A DNA stretch of 64,000 nucleotides, from positions 682,001-746,000 of the forward strand of contig NZ_JAPDUG010000002.1 of assembly GCF_026015885.1 (NCBI RefSeq), read 5' to 3'. Shown one piece after another: positions 15,432 through 23,272 of this stretch; the first letter of the stretch is position 1, and each line of letters begins with the position of its first letter. The notes under the pieces were generated by a model that was given only the letters and a program-made list of their open reading frames with translations, searched no databases and had not been told where the DNA came from. The DNA is from Halocynthiibacter sp. SDUM655004. GTDB taxonomy: Bacteria; Pseudomonadota; Alphaproteobacteria; Rhodobacterales; Rhodobacteraceae. A program made the position numbers and the translations under genes.

Positions 15432-16744
15432 AGAACTTCCGCGAAGGTTGCTCCGAGCTTGTCAGTGATTTCGGTTATATGCTCATCTGTCAGGATAAAC
15501 GGCGGCGCAAGAAGCACGTGATCTCCGATACGTCCATCGACCGTGCCGCCCATTGGATAACACCCCAAACCGTTGGCGAAGGCCGCTTTCTTGATTTTCG
15601 CATTGATTGCCAGTTCAGGTGCAAAAGGAGACTTGGTGTCTCTGTCTTCTACAATTTCCAGCCCTTGGAACAGCCCGCGGCCGCGAATGTCACCGATATT
15701 CGGGTGTTGCCCGAAAGAGGCTTTCAGAGCCGCATTTAGCTTTTGTCCCATGTCAGCGGAGCGTGCTGCAAGCCCAGTAGTGAGCTTATCGACAACGACG
15801 TTTGCGGCGGCGCAGGCGGTCGGGTGCCCAACGTAAGTATGGCCGTGCTGGAAAAAACCGGTGCCCGCTTCAATTGCCGCGTAAATTTCTGCTGAACACA
15901 GCATGGCACCTATAGGCTGATACCCAGCGCCAAGCCCTTTCGCAATTGTTACGATATCCGGCCGAATGCCTTCCTGCTTGTATGCAAACACGCTTCCTGT
16001 TCGCCCCATCCCGCACATGACCTCATCAAGGATGAGAAGAATCCCATATGTGTCACAAATTTCGCGGATGCGTTTGAAATAGCCCTCAACAGGTGGAACA
16101 GCGCCCAATGTTGCCCCAACAACCGGCTCCGCAACGAATGCGATAACGGTTTCCGGCCCAACGCGCAGAAGCTCTTCTTCAAGTTCATTGGCCACGCGCT
16201 GGCCGTATTCAAACGCGCTTTCCCCATCTTGCTGCCCCCTATATGCGTAACAAGGGGAGATAAGCGAGGTTTCAACCATCAGCGGGGCGAAGGGCTCTTT
16301 GCGCCATTGGTTGCCGCCGGTTGCAAGCGCTCCGAGGGTATTTCCGTGGTAACTCTGACGCCGCGCAATAAACCGGCGGCGGGTGCTCTCTCCTTTTTCA
16401 AGGAAATATTGGCGCGCGAGTTTCAGCGCCGCCTCAACAGCTTCAGAGCCGCCAGAAACGAAGTAAACGCGCTCAAAATCCCCATCCGATGCGGCCACGA
16501 GCTTGTCGGCCAACTGTTCGGCGGGCTCGGATGTAAAGAAACTTGTATGCGCATAGGCCAACGACTCAGCCTGCGCTTTAATCGCTTCAATCACATCGGG
16601 ATCGCCATGACCGAGACAGGACACCGCCGCGCCACCTGACCCATCAAGGTATTTTTTCCCTTTATCATCAAATAGGTAAACTCCCTCTCCACGCATTGCA
16701 GTTGGATAGGAGTGCTTCGTGTGACGGTGGAAAACATGGGACAT
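15428..16744 (-). CDS. Class III pyridoxal-phosphate aminotransferase
   Basis: The protein has 438 residues from the ATG at 16744, which has GGAGG seven bases upstream. Class III features are present: GGAAVSCLGHGDPDV, VSGGSEAVEAALKLARQY, RRQSYHGNTLGAL, LLILDEVMCGMGRTG, and the PLP lysine in TIAKGLGAGYQPIGAM. Family members transfer omega or alpha amino groups from amino acids, taurine or diamines. The coupling to a beta-keto acid cleavage enzyme suggests that its product becomes a BKACE substrate. It is divergent from the RpiR regulator, with a candidate operator between them. Confidence 0.9.
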   Translation of the reverse strand: MSHVFHRHTKHSYPTAMRGEGVYLFDDKGKKYLDGSGGAAVSCLGHGDPDVIEAIKAQAESLAYAHTSFFTSEPAEQLADKLVAASDGDFERVYFVSGGSEAVEAALKLARQYFLEKGESTRRRFIARRQSYHGNTLGALATGGNQWRKEPFAPLMVETSLISPCYAYRGQQDGESAFEYGQRVANELEEELLRVGPETVIAFVAEPVVGATLGAVPPVEGYFKRIREICDTYGILLILDEVMCGMGRTGSVFAYKQEGIRPDIVTIAKGLGAGYQPIGAMLCSAEIYAAIEAGTGFFQHGHTYVGHPTACAAANVVVDKLTTGLAARSADMGQKLNAALKASFGQHPNIGDIRGRGLFQGLEIVEDRDTKSPFAPELAINAKIKKAAFANGLGCYPMGGTVDGRIGDHVLLAPPFILTDEHITEITDKLGATFAEVL

Positions 16745-16782
16745 AGCGCGCCTCCGCAGCGAAATGAGATGCGCCAACTTGA

Positions 16783-16801
16783 AACAGATGAATCATTTGT
16801 T
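16783..16801. promoter_or_regulatory. Palindromic operator candidate between aminotransferase and RpiR genes
   Basis: The 19-base sequence AACAGATGAATCATTTGTT is an inverted repeat with arms AACAnATGA and TCATnTGTT around a central A. It lies 39 bases before the aminotransferase ATG and 52 before the rpiR TTG. Its right edge overlaps a TTGACA at 16800-16805 that could serve as the rightward -35 box. It is the best candidate site for the adjacent MurR/RpiR regulator. Confidence 0.55.
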
Positions 16802-16852
16802 GACAAGAGATGAAACGAGTGAGAATGTCTCAAAACCTCGGGGGGAGGAATT

Positions 16853-17725
16853 TTGAGCGAAGCTTTCGATATAAAACTTGCGTCTGCTTACGATGGGTTA
16901 AGCGCGAAACTTAAAGTCGCCGCAGACTTTGTTGCGCAGCACCCCGTCGATGTGGCTACGCGCTCGCTGAGGGCGATTGCGCAGGAGAGTGAGCTTGCTC
17001 CGGCAACATACTCCCGACTCGCACGCGCTCTCGGGTATGAGAGTTTCGAGGCACTGCGCGATGTGATTCGGCTATCGATCAATCGACGCGTAAGCAGCTT
17101 TTCTCAACGTGCCGAAAAACTTCAATCTGAAATTGGCTCCCGCGGGCCGGACAACTATTTGGCCGCCTATCGGGACGCCTGCGTCGATAACATTCAGAGC
17201 TTCGCCGCCTCGGTCGACCCCGAGATTTTGGCCGAAACGGTAGAGCAGCTTCACAACGCCCGACGCGTCCTTGTTCTTGGTGCACTTGGCTCGACCGGGA
17301 TTACAGAACACATGGCTTATGTAGCCAATTTTGTAAGCCCCTCTTGGACGCTGGGTGGCCGAATGGGCGCCTCACTCGGAAGCGGACTTGAAACACTTGA
17401 TCAGGAAGACGCGGTAATTATCGTTACAAAACCGCCCTTTGCACCGCGCATCATCCGAGCCGCTGAACTGGCGCGCGAACGCGGAGCAAAGGTCATCGTT
17501 ATTACCGACACTCACAAATGTCCGGCATTGCGATATGCGACAACTGCCTTTATCGTCCCCTCAGACGGACCACATTTTTTCACGTCCTACACGGCCACAT
17601 TATTCTTCGTGGAGACTATTGTCGGAATGCTTGCCAGCCAAGGTGGAGAGGAAACACGCAATAGAATTGCTGCTGTTGAAAGTAACAACAGGCGCCTTCA
17701 CGAAGTGCGCGATGCAGAGGCCTAA
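16853..17725 (+). CDS. MurR/RpiR family transcriptional regulator
   Basis: The protein has 290 residues from a TTG start with a strong GGGGGAGGAA. An N-terminal helix-turn-helix ([29 protein letters not shown], read in two blocks) is followed by a SIS phosphosugar-isomerase-like domain ([45 protein letters not shown]). Such regulators usually sense a sugar phosphate or small catabolite. The TAXI transporter gene follows after 34 bases on the same strand, and the aminotransferase-BKACE operon is divergent. It probably controls both. Confidence 0.9.
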   Translation: MSEAFDIKLASAYDGLSAKLKVAADFVAQHPVDVATRSLRAIAQESELAPATYSRLARALGYESFEALRDVIRLSINRRVSSFSQRAEKLQSEIGSRGPDNYLAAYRDACVDNIQSFAASVDPEILAETVEQLHNARRVLVLGALGSTGITEHMAYVANFVSPSWTLGGRMGASLGSGLETLDQEDAVIIVTKPPFAPRIIRAAELARERGAKVIVITDTHKCPALRYATTAFIVPSDGPHFFTSYTATLFFVETIVGMLASQGGEETRNRIAAVESNNRRLHEVRDAEA

Positions 17726-17759
17726 CTTTTTCAACTCAATCATAAAAGGGAGAAAACTT

Positions 17760-18725
17760 ATGAGAAAAATCACCACAACTTTGGCCAGCGCCGCAATTGC
17801 GGCCACGATGGCTCCGGCAGCTTTTGCCGAAGAGTTCATCACCATTGGTACCGGCGGCGTGACCGGCGTTTACTACCCAACGGGTGGCGCGATCTGTCGC
17901 CTTGTAAACAAAGGCCGCAAAGAGCACGGCATCCGCTGCTCTGTCGAGAGTACAGGTGGTTCGGTGTACAACATCAACACAATTCGCGAAGGCGAGCTTG
18001 AGTTCGGTGTTGCGCAGTCTGACTGGCAGTACCACGCGTATAATGGTTCGTCCCAGTTCGAAGAAGCCGGGCCATTCGAAGGCCTGCGCGCTGTATTCTC
18101 TGTTCACCCAGAGCCGTTTACAGTTGTTGCACGTGCTGACGCCGGCATCACAAACTTTGATGATCTCAAAGGCAAGCGCGTCAACATCGGCAACCCAGGT
18201 TCCGGTCAGCGCGGCACAATGGAAGTGCTGATGGGCCAAAAAGGTTGGGCTATGAGCGACCTTGGCCTCGCAACAGAGCTTAAGGCTGCCGAGCAGTCTG
18301 CTGCGCTCTGTGACAACCAGATCGACGCGATGGTTTACACCGTTGGTCACCCATCCGGTTCCATTCAGGAAGCAACAACAGCATGTGACTCCGTGCTCGT
18401 AACTGTTGACGGCGACGCAGTTGAAGAACTGATCGCGAACAACTCCTACTACCGCCACGCCACAATCCCTGGCGGAATGTATCGCGGCAACGATGAAGAC
18501 GTGAACACATTCGGTGTGGGCGCGACCTTCGTGACATCAGATGCTGTTTCCGAAGAAGCGGTATATGCGGTTGTATCTTCTGTCTTTGACAACTTCGAAG
18601 ACTTCAAGAACCTTCACCCTGCCTTTGCGCATCTGAAGCCTGAAGATATGGCAACTGCCGGTCTTTCCGCTCCTCTGCACCCTGGTGCTGAGAAGTACTA
18701 CCGTGAAAAAGGCTGGATTAACTAA
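17760..18725 (+). CDS. TAXI-family TRAP transporter substrate-binding protein
   Basis: The protein has 321 residues from the ATG at 17760, preceded by AAAGGGAG. It has a Sec signal peptide ([23 protein letters not shown]). The mature protein starts [26 protein letters not shown], the TAXI signature, and contains FGVAQSDW and [18 protein letters not shown]. It collects the substrate in the periplasm for the fused TRAP permease downstream. The RpiR gene ends 34 bases upstream, so the two may be cotranscribed. A strong hairpin after the stop should raise its level relative to the permease. Confidence 0.92.
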   Translation: MRKITTTLASAAIAATMAPAAFAEEFITIGTGGVTGVYYPTGGAICRLVNKGRKEHGIRCSVESTGGSVYNINTIREGELEFGVAQSDWQYHAYNGSSQFEEAGPFEGLRAVFSVHPEPFTVVARADAGITNFDDLKGKRVNIGNPGSGQRGTMEVLMGQKGWAMSDLGLATELKAAEQSAALCDNQIDAMVYTVGHPSGSIQEATTACDSVLVTVDGDAVEELIANNSYYRHATIPGGMYRGNDEDVNTFGVGATFVTSDAVSEEAVYAVVSSVFDNFEDFKNLHPAFAHLKPEDMATAGLSAPLHPGAEKYYREKGWIN

Positions 18726-18738
18726 TCCACGCATTTTC

Positions 18739-18775
18739 AGAAGGGCTGCCTATGGGCGGCCCTTCTTTGTTTTTA
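18739..18775 (+). terminator. Intra-operon terminator or mRNA-stabilising hairpin
   Basis: AGAAGGGCTGCC at 18739-18750 pairs with GGCGGCCCTTCT at 18755-18766 around a four-base loop, giving a 12-bp stem with one T-G pair. A T-rich tail runs to 18774. It lies just after the binding-protein gene and 55 bases before the permease, a usual place for partial termination in transporter operons. Confidence 0.75.
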
Positions 18776-18829
18776 AGGTAATTTAAGATCAAGCCGCGCG
18801 CAAAAAGCTGGCAGATCAGGGAGAGTGAC

Positions 18830-21439
18830 ATGGCCGAAACCGACAAACAAAATCGACCGTTAAGCGAAGAAGAGCTACAGGATCTGGTTAGCTCCTCCGA
18901 CGCGGGCGCCCGAAATCCGGCAGGAAGTGTTGGAACGTTCCTTGCAATCGTGGCGATCACTTGGTCGGTCTTTCAGGTCATTCTCGCATCCCCGCTGGCA
19001 AACCAGCTATTGCCAGGATCGGTCATCAATAACTCACGCCAAATTCACTTGGCGTTCGCTATCTTTCTCGCCTTTATGGCGTACCCCGCCTTCAGCAAAA
19101 GCCCACGAGATTACATTCCGATCCAAGACTGGATCATGGGTATCGCTGGCGCTGGTATCGCGATGTATGGCTATATTTTCTATACAAAAGTCGTCAATTC
19201 CGGCGGACTTGCCGACGACGTAGACAAATGGTTTGCGCTGGCAGGACTTCTTCTGTTGTTTGAGGGCGCACGGCGTGCGCTTGGGCCAGCAATGGCAATT
19301 ATTGCGATTGTCTTCCTCGCCTATGTTTTTTTCGGTTCATCCAGTTGGGTTCCCGAAGTTATCCAATGGAAAGGCGCTTCGCTCAAGAAAGCCATGAGCC
19401 ACATGTGGATTACATCCGAAGGGGTGTTCGGCATTGCGCTCGGTGTTTCGACGAAATTTGTGTTTCTCTTTGTGCTGTTCGGCGCGCTGCTCGATAAAGC
19501 AGGCGCGGGCAACTACTTCATCAAAATGGCGTTCGGTGCACTTGGCCACCTCCGTGGTGGCCCTGCAAAGGCCGCGGTTGTCGGGTCTGCTGCAACCGGT
19601 CTTATTTCCGGCTCTTCGATCGCCAACGTAGTAACAACCGGCACCTTCACAATCCCCCTGATGAAGCGCGTTGGTTTTACCAGCGAAAAAGCGGGCGCGG
19701 TTGAAGTTGCAAGCTCGGTGAATGGCCAAATTATGCCGCCAGTGATGGGCGCAGCCGCGTTCTTGATGGTGGAATATGTGGGCATCTCTTATGTCGAGGT
19801 GATTACCCATGCCTTCTTGCCAGCAACGATCTCATATATCGCGTTGGTTTATATCGTGCATCTGGAAGCAGTGAAAAATAACATGCCCACGATCGGAAAC
19901 CGCGATGTCCATTTGGCGCGCACGTTGGTCGGCATGTTCGGGTTCTTCGCTGTTTTCGCAGGTCTGTGCTATGGTTCACAATTTCCCGTTGAAGCTGTGA
20001 CCGCGTGGCAGCCAAGTTTCGCAGGGTTAATCATGTCGGCGATCGTTGTGGCTATTTACCTTGCTCTGATCAAACTCGCGGCTTCCGTGCCTGATCTAGA
20101 GCCTGACGATCCCAATGCCGAAGTTGTCGAATTGCCTGTTGTCGCGGAAATTTACAAAGCGGGCCTCTACTACCTCCTACCGATTATCGTTCTGGTTTAT
20201 TTTTTGATGATCGAACAGAAGTCCCCTGGCCTCTCTGCGTTTTGGGCAACCTTCCTGCTCTTTTTCATTCTACTAACTCAGAAACCGCTCAAGTCGATCT
20301 TTCGCGGTGAGAACGATATGGCTAACGCGTTCAAGGATGGCGTAGTTGACCTGCTACAAGGCCTCATCGACGGCGCGCGCAACATGATCGGCATCGGCCT
20401 TGCTACGGCAACCGCTGGCGTGATCGTTGGAACGGTTACTCTGACTGGCGTCGGGCAGGTTATGGCCAATCTGGTGGAATTCCTGTCTGGCGGCAACCTA
20501 CTAATCATGCTGGCGATGGTTGCTTTGCTCTCTTTGGTGCTGGGAATGGGCCTACCGACAACGGCGAACTATATCGTTGTCTCATCGCTTATGGCTGGCG
20601 TTGTCGTTCAACTTGGTGAACAGAGCGGCCTTTTTGTTCCTCTTATCGCAGTGCACCTCTTTGTATTCTACTTCGGGATCATGGCCGATGTGACCCCACC
20701 CGTGGGGCTTGCGAGTTTTGCAGCTGCGGCGGTTTCCGGAGGGGATGCTATCCGCACCGGCTTCATTGCCTTCTTCTATAGCCTCCGGACCGTGGCGCTG
20801 CCCTTCATGTTTATCTTCAATACAGATTTGCTGTTGATTGATGTCTCACTTGCTCAAGGGATACTGGTCTTTGTGATCGCCTCGATTGCGATTTTGGTCT
20901 TTACGGCAGGAACTATGGGGTTCTTCCTCACCAAGAGCCGAATCTACGAAAGTCTGCTCTTGGTCTTCGTTGCGTTTGCCTTGTTCCGTCCTGATTTCTT
21001 CATGGATCGGCTACAACCTCCACTCGTAACAACGGAGGCCAGTGCATTCTCAGAAACGCTAGGGGCCGCACAGGTCGGAGACCAGCTTCGCGTTCTTGTC
21101 GAAGGCCCGGACTACAACACCGGAGAGCCAAAGAGTTCGACACTTCAGGTCGACATCACGACCGATGGCGATGCCGATAGCCGCCTTGAAGAGTTCGGGT
21201 TTATGTTGATGGAGGATAACGGTCAAATCCTGATGGAAGAGCCGATGTTCGGCAAACCTATCTCCGATTCCATGGCCAACTTTGATTTCTACGCAGATAT
21301 GCCAGTGACAATCACCGCCGTTCAGGTGCCACAGGAACAGATGCCTAAAGAGATCATCTTTATCCCTGCCCTCTTGCTGCTCGGTCTCATCGCCTTGCTG
21401 CAACGTGGTCGCATGACAAAACAAGGAGTACCAGCATGA
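18830..21439 (+). CDS. TRAP transporter fused small-large permease (4TM/12TM, TAXI type)
   Basis: This 869-residue inner-membrane protein fuses the small (DctQ-like) and large (DctM-like) TRAP subunits. The N-terminal cytoplasmic tail is followed by about four helices, then a long DctM-like domain with signature parts GLISGSSIANVVTTGTFTIPLMKRVGF, PPVMGAAAFLMVEY, VLGMGLPTTANYIVVSSLMAG and FYFGIMADVTPPVGLASFAAAAVSGGD. A C-terminal soluble segment of roughly 100 residues sits before a last helix (IIFIPALLLLGLIALL). Transport is driven by a sodium or proton gradient. Its stop overlaps the ATG of the universal stress protein. Confidence 0.92.
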   Translation: MAETDKQNRPLSEEELQDLVSSSDAGARNPAGSVGTFLAIVAITWSVFQVILASPLANQLLPGSVINNSRQIHLAFAIFLAFMAYPAFSKSPRDYIPIQDWIMGIAGAGIAMYGYIFYTKVVNSGGLADDVDKWFALAGLLLLFEGARRALGPAMAIIAIVFLAYVFFGSSSWVPEVIQWKGASLKKAMSHMWITSEGVFGIALGVSTKFVFLFVLFGALLDKAGAGNYFIKMAFGALGHLRGGPAKAAVVGSAATGLISGSSIANVVTTGTFTIPLMKRVGFTSEKAGAVEVASSVNGQIMPPVMGAAAFLMVEYVGISYVEVITHAFLPATISYIALVYIVHLEAVKNNMPTIGNRDVHLARTLVGMFGFFAVFAGLCYGSQFPVEAVTAWQPSFAGLIMSAIVVAIYLALIKLAASVPDLEPDDPNAEVVELPVVAEIYKAGLYYLLPIIVLVYFLMIEQKSPGLSAFWATFLLFFILLTQKPLKSIFRGENDMANAFKDGVVDLLQGLIDGARNMIGIGLATATAGVIVGTVTLTGVGQVMANLVEFLSGGNLLIMLAMVALLSLVLGMGLPTTANYIVVSSLMAGVVVQLGEQSGLFVPLIAVHLFVFYFGIMADVTPPVGLASFAAAAVSGGDAIRTGFIAFFYSLRTVALPFMFIFNTDLLLIDVSLAQGILVFVIASIAILVFTAGTMGFFLTKSRIYESLLLVFVAFALFRPDFFMDRLQPPLVTTEASAFSETLGAAQVGDQLRVLVEGPDYNTGEPKSSTLQVDITTDGDADSRLEEFGFMLMEDNGQILMEEPMFGKPISDSMANFDFYADMPVTITAVQVPQEQMPKEIIFIPALLLLGLIALLQRGRMTKQGVPA

Positions 21440-21870
21440 GTACGACAATCCTTTGCGCTGTCGATATCAGCAACGAAAACCGCGACATCCACGTCCTACA
21501 GGAAGCGCTAAGACTGGCAGGGCTGCATGATGATGCACAGCTTGATGTCATTACTGTCTTGCCCGACTATGGAACGAGCTGGGTCGGCAGTTTCTTTGAG
21601 AAGAAGCATCATGACCAAGTGGTGAAAGAAGCAAAGAAACACCTCAACGCCCTTGTTGAAGCCGCGCTCGGGAGCGATGTGAACGCCAAAGTTCGGCACA
21701 TCATCGCGACCGGAACGGCCTATGAGGAAATCCTCAAAACGGCCGAGCTCGACAAATCAGATTTGATTGTGATCGGCGCGCATAAGCCTGACTTCAAAGA
21801 TTACCTGCTGGGCCCGAACGCCGCGCGCGTCGTGCGGCATTCGCGCTGTTCGGTTTTTGTTGTTCGGTAG
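21436..21870 (+). CDS. Universal stress protein A family protein
   Basis: The protein has 144 residues with the UspA fold: STTILCAVDIS at the first strand, a middle VRHIIATGTAYEEIL, and the nucleotide-binding end DLIVIGAHKPDFKDYLLGPNAARVVRHSRCSVFVVR, which carries the G-x2-G-x9-G(S)-type loop in a varied form. It overlaps the permease by four bases. UspA proteins are repeatedly linked to TAXI-TRAP permeases and are thought to regulate transport in response to ATP; here the coupling makes that likely but it is unproven. Confidence 0.9.
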   Translation: MSTTILCAVDISNENRDIHVLQEALRLAGLHDDAQLDVITVLPDYGTSWVGSFFEKKHHDQVVKEAKKHLNALVEAALGSDVNAKVRHIIATGTAYEEILKTAELDKSDLIVIGAHKPDFKDYLLGPNAARVVRHSRCSVFVVR

Positions 21871-21909
21871 TTGGAAGTTTGATCGGGTCGAAAACCCAGA
21901 TCGCTGACG

Positions 21910-22527
21910 CTAAAACAACCCCGCGTCGCGTGCAATCATCGCGGCGTGGGTTCTGTTATTCGCCCCGATCTTACGGCACAGGTTTTTCATATGCAGCTTG
22001 ATGGTGACTTCCTGTAACTCAAGATCGCGCGCGATCTCCTTGTTTGCCAACCCCTTACACAGCCCTTTCAGAACCTGATACTCTCGTTCGCTCAAGTTGC
22101 GAGCAAGCGGGTGCTCGCGCCGCTCATCTATCGGCGCATTCATAAAGTCATTCGGAACATAAACTTCGCCCGACGCCATGAATCGGACGGCGTTGATAAG
22201 CGATTTAGCTTGCATAGTTTTTGGAATGAAACCGACTGCACCAGCCTCAAGCGCAAGCTTGGCCACATCACGATTGGCAACACCAGACATTAGCGCAACG
22301 GGGCACCCTCGCGCCTGCTTCAATACCGTTGAAACGCCTTCTAGACCAACTAATCCAGGCATGCTGAAATCAAGCAGGATCAGATCAAAAGGATTGTTTG
22401 TTTCTATGGTCTTAAGCGCAGATTCGTACGTGGCCGCCGTAGATACATCGATATCTTTCTCGGACGCAAAAAGCGCAGACATAAGGTCCAGAACCATAGT
22501 GTGGTCATCGACAATCAAAAGCCGCAA
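21910..22527 (-). CDS. LuxR/FixJ-type response regulator
   Basis: The protein has 205 residues from a TTG start with GGAA upstream. It has an N-terminal receiver domain (LLIVDDHTMVLDLM; phosphoacceptor Asp in LILLDFSMPGLVG near residue 54; lysine in GFIPKTM) and a C-terminal LuxR helix-turn-helix (LSEREYQVLKGLCKGLANKEIARDL...VTIKLHMKNLCRKIGA). It is encoded back-to-back with the periplasmic protein and hybrid kinase at 22711-25837, which makes that kinase a natural partner. It could equally serve another kinase. Confidence 0.9.
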   Translation of the reverse strand: MRLLIVDDHTMVLDLMSALFASEKDIDVSTAATYESALKTIETNNPFDLILLDFSMPGLVGLEGVSTVLKQARGCPVALMSGVANRDVAKLALEAGAVGFIPKTMQAKSLINAVRFMASGEVYVPNDFMNAPIDERREHPLARNLSEREYQVLKGLCKGLANKEIARDLELQEVTIKLHMKNLCRKIGANNRTHAAMIARDAGLF

Positions 22528-22710
22528 AACAGATCGTTCCTAATGCTATTATTTACAATTCAAAGGTTGAAGCAGATTGATGGCATAATTTCGGCATTCA
22601 AAAAAATCTACAAATTCCTATACAAAAGTATAAGACACTATCCCAAATTGACGCAACGCCAGAATAAAATTTCGCTAAGGTCTTATTAATTGAAAATGGA
22701 ACTGTAGTTA

Positions 22711-23229
22711 ATGATTTTTCAGAAATTACTTCCTTCATTTTGCTTCGCCCTAGCGCTCACACTCACGGGATTACCCAGCGCATCGTCCGAAAGCAACGTG
22801 GAAGAAGAGAAAATCGTACTAACAGTTTCGGGGCGAGCACAAAGCACTGATCAAGGGGAGAATGCGTCGTTTTCAATCACTTCGCTCCGCGCACTCCCTT
22901 CAGAATCTTTCAAAACTTCAACAGTTTGGACAGAAGGCATACTGGAATTCAAAGGCGTTTCGCTTTCCGTTGTTCTTGATGAAACAGGCCTTTCTGGCGG
23001 CCGTCTATTTGCGACTGCCGCGAATGATTACAACGTAGAGATTTCAATTCCCGAGCCGGGCTCCAAGTACCCGATTATAGCATATGAGCTTAACGGAAAT
23101 CCGATGAGCTTGAGGGAAAAAGGCCCGCTTTGGATTGTGTTCCCCTATGACCATTCCAAAGACTATCAACTCAAAACCATTTATGCCGAAAGCGTTTGGC
23201 AATTGGAATCACTTACATTTGAAGAGTAA
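22711..23229 (+). CDS. Periplasmic protein with sulfite-oxidase-like molybdopterin fold, likely non-catalytic
   Basis: The protein has 172 residues with a Sec signal (about residues 1-26, ending SASS). The mature part resembles the oxidoreductase molybdopterin-binding fold seen in small sensor-linked proteins: FSITSLRALPSESFKTSTVW, LEFKGVSLSVVLDETGL, and GPLWIVFPYDHSKDY. The cysteine that holds molybdenum in catalytic members is absent; the mature protein contains no cysteine at all. It lies 43 bases upstream of the hybrid kinase on the same strand, so it probably presents a ligand or signal to that kinase. Confidence 0.75.
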   Translation: MIFQKLLPSFCFALALTLTGLPSASSESNVEEEKIVLTVSGRAQSTDQGENASFSITSLRALPSESFKTSTVWTEGILEFKGVSLSVVLDETGLSGGRLFATAANDYNVEISIPEPGSKYPIIAYELNGNPMSLREKGPLWIVFPYDHSKDYQLKTIYAESVWQLESLTFEE

Positions 23230-23272
23230 GCTTCGGCAGTTACCGACTTAATCCATTGGAGTTCCGCAGGCC

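Noticed and set aside
17736-18458. 240-codon open frame on the minus strand inside the TAXI gene
   Set aside because: It lies wholly opposite a well supported gene, has no ribosome site and has a cysteine- and arginine-rich composition typical of antisense frames.
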